64,000 nucleotides of DNA from Hemibagrus wyckioides (GCF_019097595.1 NC_080731.1:8437071-8501070), one strand, 5' to 3'. Positions 44,106 through 56,297 are shown, counted from the first letter of the stretch. Program-made: numbers and translations. Notes: generated by a model not told the origin, from the sequence alone.

Positions 44106-44495
44106 GATCTAACCAAAGCAGATTATTGTTATGTTATTATTATTACATATTACCTTAGTCTCCAACTTGTTTGCTAAGCCTCCCGGTTGCTTAGCTCAGT
44201 AATTCCCTTCTTACCCGTCTTTGCTGGATGACCTTCTTTCTTTGTTTTTGCTGTTAAATAATCGGTTTAATGGTCTGTAGGCTATTCAAAATCTTCATAA
44301 CACTACAAAAATATGGAAAAATCCATGAAGGACGAATACATTTATGAACTCAAACAAAGTCCAAACACATATTGAAACTGATATTAATTTTTCTTCAGAT
44401 CAGGTACCTATTGTTTGACTAAATAATAATTGTAAAAACAAGAAATAATAAATACTAAATCTTTTAGTGCGGCTGCCTTTAAATGCTTTTCCATT

Positions 44496-44526
<31 letters not shown>

Positions 44527-45398
44527 CATTTGCCAATTCGCTATTAAGGATTTATTGTAATCTAACTTTCCTACAAATGAACTATTATATTAATAAAATT
44601 ATCAAATATGGCATTCGTTTTTTCTGGCACTATTTCTCTGCACAAGGCTGAAGCTACGTATGACATTTGTCTGTTTGCAAGCATTCTCCATTTTACTCTC
44701 CATGTGGTTACCAAATGTTTTCTGGATTCCCATGAGAACTAATGCATATTTCCACAAAACACTGTGAGGACTTGGAAAATGAAAGGCCCAAGTGATTTCC
44801 TTGCGGTTACTGAAGATAATGAGGTCATGTGTAGACATAGCAATAATGATAAAAAATACTAATACAAATCCATGTTTGTGTTTCATGTTGTTTTATGTTG
44901 GTACTGTTTAGTCTAACTCTATGCCTTGTTTATGTCTGTGTACCAGCTGTGCCCGAGATGTTTTTCACCCTCTAGTTTTGGGTCATCCTCATTTGTGTAA
45001 ATAATGACACTGCTTTGTGCAGCATGTGCTCTGGTGACCTCAGTTACTCCCTGAGACACAGAGATTCACCGTCTGTTAGAACACACTTCCTGATAGCACT
45101 TCCCACAAGATGAGTAGTTTGCATACTTTCTGCATAAATCACATTAAATGAATTGCTGAGTACACAAAATGATGGCTTTCTCATGTTATTTTTTGTTTTT
45201 AATGTGTTAAATGTAGACAGGCAGGTGATTTTGTCTTGTACATACACAACAGAATGACCAATTATTAACATCCTCTACACCTTTAAGTCCATTGTTTCTC
45301 ATTTTTCTGGACAGTTATTTGTTATTTTTTCACAGGTTATTACAAAAGCTATGTCAGCTACCTGCCAAACTAATTGAACTAATTTTACTTTTTAGAGA
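44106..45398. other. Unique sequence, poly(A) run
   Basis: No supported gene. An A run of 28 bases is at 44499-44526. Small frames at 44602-45271 are without recognisable domains. Confidence 0.45.
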
Positions 45399-45930
45399 TA
45401 CACTATATTGCCAAAAGTTTTGGGACATCTGCCTTTACATGCACATGAATGTAATATGGAGTTGGCCTGCCTTTTTTACAGCTTCAACTCTTCTGGGAAG
45501 GTTTTCCACAAGGTGTTTATGGGAATTTGTAACTAGTCCTTTAGAAGCACATTTTCGAGGTCAGGCACTGATGTTGGATGAGAAGGCCTGGCTCACAGTC
45601 TCTGCTCTAATTCATCCCAAAGGTGTTCTATCAGGTTGAGGTCAGGACTCTGTGCAGGCCAGCCAAGTTCCTCCACACCAAACTCGCTCATCCATGTCTT
45701 TATGGACCTTGCTTTGTGCACTGGTGTGCGGTCATGTTGGAACAGGAAGGCGACATCCCCAAACTGTTCACACAAAGCTGGGAGCATGAAATTGTCCAAA
45801 ATGTCGTGGTATGCTGAAGCATTAAGAGTTCCTTTCACTGGAACTAAGGGGCCGAGCCCAGCCCCTGAAAAACAACACCTGAATACAATGATTTGGAGGG
45901 GTGTCCCAAAACTTTTGGCAATACAGTGTA
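45399..45930 (-). mobile_element. Internally deleted Tc1-like element (family B), both ends present
   Basis: 532 bp bounded by TACACTATATTGCCAAAAGT, TTTGGGACA on the left and its inverse GTCCCAAAACTTTTGGCAAT, ACAGTGTA on the right (one mismatch, A/G, within the first 20 bases), with TA at both ends. The interior is a diverged relative of family A: on the minus strand it keeps the second aspartate (FLFQHDRTPVH) and the last glutamate ([10 protein letters not shown]) but not the first aspartate or the DNA-binding domain. It is non-autonomous, movable only in trans. Confidence 0.92.
45480..45880 (-). pseudogene. Tc1-like transposase remnant (family B)
   Basis: Minus strand: [20 protein letters not shown], then [20 protein letters not shown], then FGVEELGWPAQSP and [15 protein letters not shown] (usual NPIEHLW has P changed to L). 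The region after this lacks the tail block in frame. The second D and the E remain, separated by 34 residues. The first catalytic D and the N-terminus were removed by the internal deletion. Confidence 0.85.
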
Positions 45931-46050
45931 TAATTTCTAAAAACAAGAAAACAAGATTTTACTTTTATCTGTTTTCTGAGTTGGTAAAGCAAGGTTCATT
46001 TTTGTCAAAATATGTAAAAATCTGGCAAATAATTATAGTGGGAAATTTTG

Positions 46051-46072
46051 AACTTTTGCATACGCAAAAGTT
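46051..46072. repeat. Inverted repeat AACTTTTGC/GCAAAAGTT
   Basis: Perfect 9-bp arms around ATAC. It sits 36 bases left of the palindrome at 46108-46125. Confidence 0.85.
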
Positions 46073-46107
46073 TAGTGCATCACATGCATAGTTCATCACA
46101 TGGATCA

Positions 46108-46125
46108 TTTCACACTAGTGTGAAA
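46108..46125. promoter_or_regulatory. Perfect 18-bp palindrome resembling T-box site
   Basis: TTTCACACTAGTGTGAAA is its own reverse complement. Its half (AGTGTGAAA) is close to the T-box core (AGGTGTGAAA), and the layout resembles the known Brachyury palindrome, but that has an extra C/G pair at the centre. The sequence fact is certain; binding is inference, and a chance or transposon-derived origin is possible. Confidence 0.4.
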
Positions 46126-47296
46126 AGCAGGTCTTAATAGGAGACAAGAATCTCAATGTTCTTCATAAGTTTCCATCTGAAGGTTACATCTATAAACATT
46201 AACGCAATTGTTCTTGGAAAATCGTATGATGTAATTTATACACCACCATCTCTGAATCTGAGGGATAAGAAGTTCAATCATTCATTTGTATCATGAAGTA
46301 GAAATATCCAGGAAGGTAAAGCCGGCGATATGTGAAATTTTCGATGAAACTGAGAATTTCTTTTAATGAACATTTTACCACAAATGTTTAATACTCACTG
46401 ATTTTTAGGAAGAAGGTAACTGTTACAAAATCCGATACATTTACCAGCTGAAATCTGTGAAGCCGAAACATTAGGTTTTAGGTACAATATTTGTGGTCAC
46501 AGCTTTTGATTCCAGCTCACAGATTTCTTATAAATGTAGCGTAATATGTATGAAATTCACTTTATAGCCTATCCTAATGTTAACAGATGATACTGTAAAC
46601 TAGTCCAGGTGTTATTAAGGCATCGGAATTATGACATATTGTCTGATCGGATGCTTTAACGCGTTCTGAGACTTGAACATGTGTTATGCTGAATCGTGTG
46701 ACACGGATCTTGTGTGTGAACATGCAGTAAAACCATAGCATCTTGCCATATCATCTCTGATGTGTCACGCAACATGGCAACAGAGATTCTAAGAGGATTG
46801 CTAGGAGGATGATATTGGTAACGGATAGAAACGGTGAATCCACAACTTTAATATTGAGGAAAATAATCTAACTATCTAGAGTTGATCATGATTTTTTAGT
46901 TTTATGCATATTAAAACATCTTTACGGTAACATAAACATTTTTTACCTAAAATTTGATACAACTTTAATACAAATTTCAGCTCAATGATTGCGATTTGAC
47001 CCACTTATAGGTTAGAAAAAATATGAAATAAATAAATAGCTAACTGTTTTGATTGCGCATTTAGACATTTGGCACAGAATACACTAATTTCTTTATCTAT
47101 TTGTGCCATTATAATGGATCTTTTTGGATGGAAGCGTTCTTCATTAGCGTGGCATTGTTGTTTTGCTTGCCCTTGCAGAAGCTGTGCAGACTCAGAACCT
47201 ACTAGCTGCTGGGGCCCAAGATGTTTTCAAATCTCCTCTACTCATGTCTTGCTGAGGGTGGCCATCTGTTTTTTCATCTCCTGGTGCTCTTTCTGA

Positions 47297-47341
<45 letters not shown>

Positions 47342-47914
47342 GTCTCTATTGAAGGACAGGGTAAGCACTTTGTTTGACACTTTCATTTCGTTGAATTTTT
47401 TTCTCTTTTAATCATTATTATTTCCCACGAATGTGTCAAGTCAGGCCTTGTGATGCTCTTGCATAAAGTTCAAGTGTCATTTTATTATGCAGTATTAAAG
47501 TGTCTCCCTCTGTAGTAAATGCTGCTGGAGGACACGACTGAAGAGGCAGCATATGGACTGCCAGATTTATAGCTTTATGACACAGCTGACCGTGACACAG
47601 AAATCCATTTTATATGAGCGCAAATTTGAAGCTGATTTTCACACCAACAAGACGCAAACTATGCAACAAAATTCTGTTAAGTAGTACAACATGTGAAATT
47701 TCCATAACACCTGAGTGGTCAATTTTTCACTGCACAGTAATTAGAGTTTCACTGTATTCACACCACACTTTAAGGTGTAAGTATACTTACGTTAACTGGT
47801 TTGCATCATGCTGGTGTGAATATGAGACCCGAATGTAAAAATATCTATTAAACAAATCCAAATGTTTTTAAATAATGTACTTTTTTGTAATTATTCATTC
47901 ATTTCATTGATTTT

Positions 47915-48055
47915 CAGGAAGCGCTTTAAGCAGGAATACACCATACAGGACACCATTCACAGAGAACCCACACAGGCTCAGGGAAATAAACAGTAGCCTG
48001 AACTCAAGATTGAACCATGAGCAAGCTGGGAGGTGGAACCACAATTTCACTATTA
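47915..48055 (-). mobile_element. Decayed type A SINE, minus strand
   Basis: On the minus strand, GTGGTTCCACCTCCCAGCTTG occupies the head region, TTCCCTGAGCCTGTGTGGGT the middle, and TGAATGGTGTCCTGTATGGT the GTCCAGGGTGTA block, with GCTTAAAGCG near the end where GGATAAGCGG is expected. Much diverged. Confidence 0.4.
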
Positions 48056-49937
48056 GCAAGTAATAATGTAATAATATTATGTCTATTATTTTCTTTAGCA
48101 TTATGAGATAACCTTGTCTCAGAACATTCCATCTTATCCAGCACTGTAAAACTTAAGCATCAGTGGACATATACATGGAATGTCCAGCCTGCAAAGTCAA
48201 TTCATTATTTTCCCAATTAATCAGGATATTAAGTAGCAAAAGCAAGGGTCACAGTCAGGTGCTTCCTTCCATAAATGTGCTGATTCCAATATTAATACGT
48301 GAAAGGGTGACTTCAGTCATAGATCAAGGTAATTGCAGTATTAGCCAGAAAATTGGAGCTAGAATAACTGGATGCAAAAGAGGTGACCATATCCCACTTG
48401 TGAAGTGCTTATTCTAAGTTCAAGGAGAGTTCAAGCATAGAGGAGATAATGGTGCGGGGTCAAGTACGCTGAGACATTTCATGTTCCGCAGGAATTATCT
48501 TCAGCAAATATACGATTTTCCGAAGGGAATAGCTGTCTTTGGGCTTATGGCGGTTCATACCTCATTTGATTTTCCATAAGTCTTTATTTCTTGTGCACTA
48601 TTAGTGAAATATGTCCATACCTTGGGCATGTGGATAATGTGTTCTTTTCATCTCATACAGAATCTACTGCATATGTGGTCTGTAATGCAAAAATATAATG
48701 ATTGGAAAGTCCTTTGTCTGTGTGTGTGTGTGTGTGTGTGTGTGAAGTTTTTCCTACCAAAGAAAAGGGACAGATTTAGCTCTTATTGAATGAAAGCACA
48801 AATTACTTAACCTTGTTAGTTTAATATTATTTAGTACACATTTGCATTGCATAGTATATTCTTAAACATATGATACAGAATGTTTTGTAGGATCTTTTTA
48901 ACAGTGATGAGAATTTTATGAACACACTTAAGGTAGCCCAAAGAAGACATGCTAATCTAGTCCTAAATACAATTATGATTACGCATATCGTAACGTATCA
49001 TAATACTACAGAACGTGGTTATTGTGTTGACCGGGAGCCTTGTCAATCAGCTGCTTTGTTAATCTCTTTTGTATTTAGTCTCATGATTTCTGACCGAAAT
49101 ATACCTGAACTTTTCTGTCATAGTACTCATTTTCCTATGATGTGCCTGAATAAACACAGGATTTCTGTATGAACACTGTGTTTAAACACAAACAATGCCA
49201 TAATGAGCTATTATTGCTGACAAATTGCTTCTGTATTCATTATTTATATTCACATTAATAGCTATCATTCAATGTCTAATGTGTGGGCCCTGTTCATAAG
49301 TGACAACATGATGGAATTTGGGAGAATTTTTTCAGCCGAAACAACAAAAAGTGTCACATTTCAGTTGAGTTTGCATTTCAGTGTGCATGGTTCACGATGT
49401 CTTTCCTGTTAAAATGTTTTAGCATGTGCTGTTGTTTACACAATTTTTGACAATGCTCCAATAATAATCTCATCAACAGAACATCTCTCTCCTCTCTCAC
49501 CTAGACCATGTTAAATTAATAGCTTCTGTCCCATTTTGCTTTGTAATTAATCCTAGGACTGTGACATCATCTAAATTAACTTTCCAGCCAGTATGTACGT
49601 TTAAATACCTTGCAGGCTGCAATGCGCACTATCAAATCAGATCTATAATATGGTCTTTTGTCACACGTATTGGGAGAGCAAGCCAGGCTTGACAAAGGCC
49701 TCTATAAAAGACACTCTAGATCATAAGAGCTATGACTAAAGCCCCTCAGCCCCCACTGCTAATTAAAGAGATACAACAATCTCACAGCCCTCTGCACACA
49801 TCTAATGGCCTCTGCATGCCAAGAAAATCAACACTCATTCTTTTCCTCTCTCTGAATTCCTAATATAATATACAACATACATTGACTCAATGTTAGTCAA
49901 TTAATAACATTATCTTGTTCTAGGGGCCACAGTCAAA
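48056..49937. other. Unique sequence, one GT array
   Basis: No supported gene. (GT)n at 48719-48744. The block 49480-49600 has several ATTA/TAAT motifs and no repeats (e.g. TAATTAATCCTAGG at 49546-49559). Confidence 0.45.
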
Positions 49938-50575
49938 GGGGTGGAATTTATTAGGCAGCAAGTGACCAGTCAGTTCCCAAAGCAAAGTTGATGTGTTAAA
50001 CACCTGAAATGTAATCTGAGGGATCTGAGCGACTTTGATAAGGGCCACATTGTGATGGCTAGATGACTGGGTCAGAGTGGTTCCTAATATACATTGGTTA
50101 TTAACTACCGAAAGGTCCAAACAAAGCTGGTGAACTGGCGACAGAGTCATGGGAAGGCTAGCTTATCCCATCCCACAGAAGAGCTAGAGTAGCACAAATT
50201 GCTGAATATGTTACTGCTGGCTTAATCTAAAGAAAGGTGTCAGAACACATAGTGCATTGTAGCTTGCTACATACTGTATGAGGGCATATGTAGCTGAAGA
50301 CCTCCCCTGTACACTGCTTAATGCACCTACAATAGGCATTTGAGCATCAGAACTGGATCATACAGCAATGGAAGAAGGTGGCCTCATGGAAAATATGTGT
50401 TCATTCTGGGTCATTGGGACTGGGCATTCATGTGGATGTTACTTTGACATGTAAAACCTAAACATTGTTGTAAACCAAATACACCCATGGTAACAGTGTT
50501 CCCTAATGGCAGTGGCCTCTTTCAGCAGGATTACGTGCCCTGCCACATTGCAAAAATGTTTATAAATGGATTCTA
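49938..50575 (+). pseudogene. Decayed Tc1-like transposon (family C relative)
   Basis: Starts with GGGGTGGAATTTATTAGGCA, GCAAGTGA, like the 5' region of the copies at 4050-4537 and 58638-59161, then follows a family C transposase gene through successive frame breaks: AATCTGAGGGATCTGAGCG, ACTTTGATAAGGGCCA (Asp-Leu-Ser-Asp-Phe-Asp-Lys-Gly), a GGCGACAGAGTCATGGGAAG segment, a HQNWI-like block near 50345, and near 50505 GGCAGTGGCCTCTTTCAGCA, GGATTACGTGCCC (GLFQQDYVPC, the second catalytic D). It ends before the last E. Many stops and indels mark it as old. Unlike the other two, it keeps more of the interior. Confidence 0.78.
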
Positions 50576-51831
50576 GGCAGTTGTGTAATTGGAAAAAATG
50601 ATCAACCACCCAGCATATTTTTGTCTAACGCCCTATCTTGGTTTATTCATTAAATATTACATTTATGCTAGTCAGTCTGCAGTAGTAAGTAAGTACTTTT
50701 TGCATTAATTGTTTGTTAAAATGCTTGAATTGAAATTGTTTTCAAATGTCTTTACTATAAATATCTTTATTATATCTCATTTTCTTGTCTGAACCCTCTT
50801 TCAATATACTTTTTCCTTTATTTCAGCGATGTGTCTTTCCTGCAGTGTTTTTTTCCAATGCATGTCCATCTCCCGTGTGCAGTCAAAATGTCTTTTCAGC
50901 TGATTTGGACATTTTCAGCTAGCTGCAGTCTCTGGCTCATTGAATGGCACATAGATATTTACTTTGGACTGTTACAAGTATGTTGAGTTAGGTTTGTAAA
51001 TTTGAGTGGAACACATTGAATCTCAGATTGGGACAGAAGTAGAGGTCAGAACATTTTATGTTCAGCATCAGTAAGGTTCCACCACATCGGCTTCAAACAA
51101 AGAGCCGCTGATTTATCTGCCTTAAAAAAAAAAAGAGGTGGTCAGGAATTATCCAGAAAGGTCATCTTCAATTTCAGGATAGAAATTATCTTTTCCCACA
51201 ATGTAATAAACATTTATCTGATCCTTTTATTGGCTTGATTAGACCTGACAGCTTAGTTAAGTCATTCTGCCTGGCCGTGTGGGGTCACGACAGTTAACGC
51301 AGTGAAAAGTTTCATTGGTCAGGTTCTGTATTCATGAAGGCTTAGAAAGAGGATAGAGAGAGAGAGAGCGACACGGAGAAAGGCAAGGGCAGCAGGTCTC
51401 CTGCTGCTATTGTTATTGATGTGAAATGAATGTAACGGCTGACCTGGTCATATTCATTGGGTGCCTATAAATATTGCTTCACCTGATGCTTGGTGTGTGC
51501 CAGCCAAATGGGCTTTTCATATTCAGCATTTCATTTAGCATTAGAGCTCTTTGTATGAAAGCAGCTACATATAGCGCCTTCATTTTAACTCCATAGCTCA
51601 TCCAAGTGTCGTAATGCATAACATGTCAAGATTAATAGCATTTTAACCAATTTATGAACCAGTGTCATAAACATTTCCTTGCTTACGAAGGTCTGGATAA
51701 ATAACTAACGTGTTAATGCTTTTTTTTACCGACATAATAAATACATATAAGTATATATTATACATATAGGTATACATACATATACTTACTTAAACAATAT
51801 AAAATAAATTATAATCCAATTTTTTGAAAGC
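50576..51831. other. Unique sequence
   Basis: No supported gene. A run at 51124-51134 and a GA run at 51355-51369. The block 51240-51680 is repeat-free with balanced composition. Confidence 0.42.
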
Positions 51832-51925
51832 TAGAAGGCAGTCCAGTGGTTAAGGCTTTAGTTACAGCGTAGAAAATCATGGGCTCAAATCCTAGCACTG
51901 ACTTTCAGCATAAGCTTTAGTTCAG
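51832..51925 (+). mobile_element. Decayed type B SINE head
   Basis: AGTCCAGTGGTTAAGGCTTTAG stands for box A and beyond, and GGGCTCAAATCCTAGC for box B. The body beyond is lost. Old, partial copy. Confidence 0.5.
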
Positions 51926-52078
51926 TTATATCCTGCAACAGTGTTTTTAACAATGAACAAATATCATGGATTGTGTTATTTTACTATGTAAGATATTACA
52001 GTTCTTTACTATAAATATCTTTTATAGTTATTTTAAAATTTATAACCGATTTTTACAGTGCGGTAGCTAGACTTAGTA

Positions 52079-52112
52079 TTTACATTTACATTTCTGGCAT
52101 TTGGCAGACTTT
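52079..52112 (-). mobile_element. L2/SINE 3' tail, minus strand
   Basis: TTTACATTTACATTTCTGGC, ATTTGGCAGACT is the inverse of the tail shared by the L2 LINE and type B SINEs. Nothing else of either element is visible alongside. Confidence 0.55.
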
Positions 52113-55020
52113 GGATAGTTGATCTGCCTTCAGCTAAAGAATTTCCATAAATGCACATGATTGGAATGAAGACAGAAGCTGTGCTGGTTCATATAGCTAA
52201 AAATACAGTAATTTTTTCATACAGTGTTTTTTTATTTCAGTTTAGTCTGCTAAAGTGGCTACACTGGTGACTGCACTAGAAAATCAGGCGAGTCTGATTC
52301 GTACTGTATAGAAGGAAAAAGCATTACACTGTTAGTCTTCCACGCCTTGGCATGATTTTACTTTGATAAAAAAATCAAGAAGACAATACGGCATTAAAAT
52401 GGCTTACCAACAAGCTAATATCTATTACACGAAATAGCAGTGTCTTCTCCAAACTTTTTTCCTCTTTCCTCACAATCATCCTTCCAGATGTGAGCGGAGG
52501 GTCATTTGCCTGGAAAATTACTTAAATACACCTTTCATCTCTCTTTATTTTGATCTTTAATGCATCTCACTTCCTTTTACTATTATTTGTGTGGATGAAT
52601 AGACAGTGATTTTCACTATCTTCAGATCTCAGTCCATTTTTTACTATGAGGCCATTTAAGCAGAATATATATATATATATATATCATATTATCAGTTCTT
52701 AAACCAAAATGCCCTCATATACAAATACAAGTGAAGCTCCAGCCTGGTTTTCCGTGTTTGAGAAAGAGCTCCTTAATGAGATTTATTGCAGAGCTTGCCA
52801 TGGTTCTAGTCTGCGACGTGTCCGAATTAGTCATTGCCCTACAAGGTTAATTAGGTGATCATGTCTTTAAATAGCAAGATCACATTGCTCTTCATCACGG
52901 CTGTTTTTTTCCTGTCTCCCGTGTCTCTCTCTCTCTCTATGTCACTTTCTCTACTTGCATCCTTCTGGGGACACCCTTGTTCGGAGAACCTGTCAGCCAC
53001 TTTAAGAAAGCTTGGCTCCCTGGCGCAGGGAATACAAGGAAGTTAGTGTGAAAGTGAAGTTGTCACTCAGCGACAGCAGAGGTGCGGTGTGGGCCGAAGA
53101 AGCTAACGGCTCCAGCACTGCTCTGAATCCAGACCATCTGTGGCCCCAGCTGGAGCTCCGGCGATGGTCTGGCACTTGTACCGCGCCATATTTACAGATC
53201 TAAACACAAATGGCTACTGCCTGATTGTTTCACGATTCATTAGTCAGACAAGCTCCGGTCTCTCGCCAGCCCAGCTGTTACAGAGTAAACCTTTGTCACT
53301 TAATAGAGCCGATTATTGCCTTCCATCAAAAGTATTGATCTGTGGATGCAGCCCTTGCAACAGAAGTGACCGAAGGAAGAGGGTGAAATATCGGTCTTGG
53401 CGACTCAGAGCTCGTCATGTGGTGCAAAGCTATTGCAGGGAAGAAGTGAGAATCAGGACATTGGTGCCATTGCATCATCTTCGGGAGACCCACAAAAATG
53501 GGACTGGATTTCCTGAGAAAGTGGAATCTTAAGAATCAGAATAATGCTATAGCGTACAATGTCACATGTGTCGCATCTGATCACTGTGGAGGAAGATGTA
53601 GTACGGCACCTGGAGGGATCACATCCCATATATTTACTGTAAGGTTACACTGGTTGTGGATTAGTACATCCTGTGGATTAGAAGTATCGCCTGAGATAAT
53701 TAACACACTTTGCTTTCAAGTCATGTGTAAGAGTGGCAGAAATAAAACATGGCCTTTATCACATGGTCCACTCACAAACCAAGATAAGGTGAGGATGAAA
53801 AAAAAAAAAAAACGGAACTTCAGGTCAAGCGTTTTATTCTGCCAGGGCCTATTGATTTCACATTAAAGCTTGCACACTCTCTCGAGATAACTCACTGATC
53901 AGGATGCTCAAGAACATGCGTTTGTATTGGCTTTCTGCCATTCTCCATCCTGCTTGCCGCTTTGTATTTACATCCCTGTGTCAAAAGAAGCAGCGAGCAT
54001 ATGGCAGTTTAAAATGGCCAGCTGCAATAGCGATCAAACGGTCATTTATTGCCATTTTGGTTTTTTGTTCCGTTGCGTGATTGATCAGTGGAGAAGGAAG
54101 TGGACCACATGCTTGCAAAAGGACACAGAAAAGGACAAAGAAGATACACGCTAATTGAAGCTTCTATTTCGTACTAATTTACCGTTACAGTCACAGATCT
54201 CTTGACAGTCGAGCCTGAGCACTGAGGGCTCCACGCTAGGCTAAGCATTACACATCTCTGAACTTTAAATACCCGATTTAATTAACATGTTATTAGCTAA
54301 TTAACGCATGTTGATTAATGCTCTATTAATTTTTCCAGACCCAATTGAATCTTTAATGACTATTGGACATCAAAGTACCAAATGTATAATTAGTGTAATG
54401 GGGCTCTTTCTTCAGCTGTGTAAAGCTAACGATAATTCTGCTTTAAGTCCCTAACACCTCTTTTCCGCTTCTCACCCTCTAAACCAAGCATCCTTTCAAT
54501 TGCATCTCTCTTTTTGTCTTCGTTCCTTCCATCACATACAAAATGTCATGGCTCTGAGGGTCTGCGAGTGCATGCAATGGGGAGCACCTCTGCCTCCAGT
54601 GCATCCATCATTAGCGCGACAGCCCCAGTTAACCCTCACGCTGCTATACACTCAGTATCGCTGCTTAGAAAATGACTGATACAGCAAAAATTTAAGGGAA
54701 GAAATGTTTGAACACTATAAACTCTCAGGTTATGGTTAATATTATTTATGTTTTTGGATAACTGCTCTGAATTATTCAATAATAAAATAAAATAAAAATA
54801 GCCCCAAGTGTTTATTGAGTAACTGTCATGTCTTATTCACTCTTTATTAAATCTATTAGTGTGGATGTGTGTGCATGTCTTTTCTGTTTCACTGCTGCCA
54901 CCTTTCGCTACTCTTAACACTTTAAGAAACATCTAAAGTACTCCTAAACATTCAAGCGGACCTTTAAGGGAAACAAATTATTTGTAGTCTACAATTCTTA
55001 TTAGGTTTTAGTTCATCATT
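52113..55020. other. Mostly unique sequence, candidate regulatory DNA, no gene seen
   Basis: No supported gene. (AT)n at 52665-52684. From ~52740 to 54430 repeats are absent except a poly(A) run at 53799-53813. An ATTA/TAAT-dense block lies at 54275-54357. The open frame at 53140-53532 (130 codons) has no recognisable domain and overlaps two others in different frames, so I do not call it. Confidence 0.42.
54275..54357. promoter_or_regulatory. Cluster of ATTA/TAAT motifs
   Basis: Within ~80 bases are TTTAATTAAC, TTATTAGCTAATTAAC, GATTAATG, TATTAAT and TTTAATGAC. ATTA is the core of many homeodomain sites. The region is AT-rich, so some occurrences are expected by chance; its location within a long repeat-free block is the reason it stands out. 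Confidence 0.3.
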
Positions 55021-55052
55021 TGTGTGTGTATGTGTGTGTGTGTGTGTGTATA
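55021..55052. repeat. (GT)n microsatellite abutting Tc1 end
   Basis: GT units ending in TATA directly at the Tc1 terminus. Confidence 0.93.
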
Positions 55053-56297
55053 TACACTATATTGCCATAAGTATTCGCTCACCCATCCAAATAATCAGAA
55101 TCAGGTGTTCCAATCACTTCCATGGCCACAGGTGTATAAAATCAAGCACCTAGGCATGCAGACTGTTTTTACAAACATTTGTGAAAGAATGGGTCGCTCT
55201 CAGGAGCTCAGTGAATTCCAGCGTGGAACTGTGATAGGATGCCACCTGTGCAACAAATCCAGTCGTGGAATTTCCTCGCTCCTAAATATTCCACAGTCAA
55301 CTGTCAGCTGTATTATAAGAACGTGGAAGTGTTTGGGAACGACAGCAACTCAGCCATGAAGTGGTAGGCCACGTAAACTGACGGAGCGGGGTCAGCGGAT
55401 GCTGAGGCACATAGTGCGAAGAGGTCGCCAACTTTCTGCAGAGTCAATCGCTACAGACCTCCAAACTTCATGTGGCCTTCAGATTAGCTCAAGAACAGTG
55501 CGCAGAGAGCTTCATGGAATGGGTTTCCATGGCCGAGCAGCTGCATCCAAGCCATACATCACCAAGTACAATGCAAAGCGTCGGATGCAGTGGTGTAAAG
55601 CACGCCGCCACTGGACTCTAGAGCAGTGGAGACGCGTTCTCTGGAGTGACGAATCGCGCTTCTCCATCTGGCAATCTGATGGACGAGTCTGGGTTTGGTG
55701 GTTGCCAGGAGAACGGTACTTGTCTGACTGCATTGTGCCAAGTGTAAAGTTTGGTGGAGGGGGGATTATGGTGTGGGGTTGTTTTTCAGGAGCTGGGCTT
55801 GGCCCCTTAGTTCCAGTGAAAGGAACTCTGAATGCTTCAGCATACCAAGACATTTTGGACAATTCCATGCTCCCAACTTTGTGGGAACAGTTTGGAGCTG
55901 GCCCCTTCCTCTTCCAACATGACTGTGCACCAAAGCAAGGTCCATAAAGACATGGATGACAGAGTCTGGTGTGGATGAACTTCACTGGCCTGCAGAGAGT
56001 CCTGACCTCAACCCGATAGAACACCTTTGGGATGAATTAGAGCGGAGACTGAGAGCCAGGCCTTCTCGTCCAACATCAGTGTGTGACCTCACAAATGCGC
56101 TTCTGGAAGAATGGTCAAAAATTCCCATAAACACACTCCTAAACCTTGTGGACAGCCTTCCCAGAAGAGTTGAAGCTGTTATAGCTGCAAAGGGTGGACC
56201 GACGTCATATTGAACAATATGGATTAGGAATGGGATGTCACTTAAGTTCATATGCGAGTCAAGGCAGGTGAGCAAATACTTTTGGCAATATAGTGTA
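55053..56297 (+). mobile_element. Tc1-like transposon, family A, full length (copy 2)
   Basis: 1,245 bp with both ends: TACACTATATTGCCATAAGT, ATTCGCTCACCC on the left and the inverse GGTGAGCAAATACTTTTGGC, AATATAGTGTA on the right (two mismatches seen within 31 bases). TA is present at both boundaries. The 5' region and transposase start are undeleted, unlike copy 1. The termini look competent, but its transposase is broken, so it could be moved only with transposase from elsewhere. Confidence 0.96.
55189..56213 (+). pseudogene. Tc1-like transposase, one nonsense and one frameshift
   Basis: The frame begins at ATG 55189 (MGRSQELSEFQRGTVIG, the first helix-turn-helix that copy 1 lost). At 55357-55359 CGA (read in copy 1) has become TGA after GTTATQP, a CpG-type C-to-T change. 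Past that, the frame continues through [14 protein letters not shown], the first catalytic D (WSDES) and second D (FQHDC). A 7-base deletion near 55932 then shifts frame just past HDCAP. The last part ([31 protein letters not shown], stop at 56211-56213) resumes in another frame. No single intact protein can result. Confidence 0.93.

Larger units (their letters stand above)
45931..47914. other. Unique sequence, palindromes, one CT array
   Basis: No supported gene. Contains two perfect inverted repeats at 46051-46072 and 46108-46125 (listed separately) and a (CT)n array with two GT interruptions at 47297-47347. A repeat-free block at 47500-47640 could be regulatory. Confidence 0.45.

Noticed and set aside
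53140..53532. A 130-codon frame
   Set aside because: No recognisable domain; overlaps two other frames; no splice context or family resemblance.
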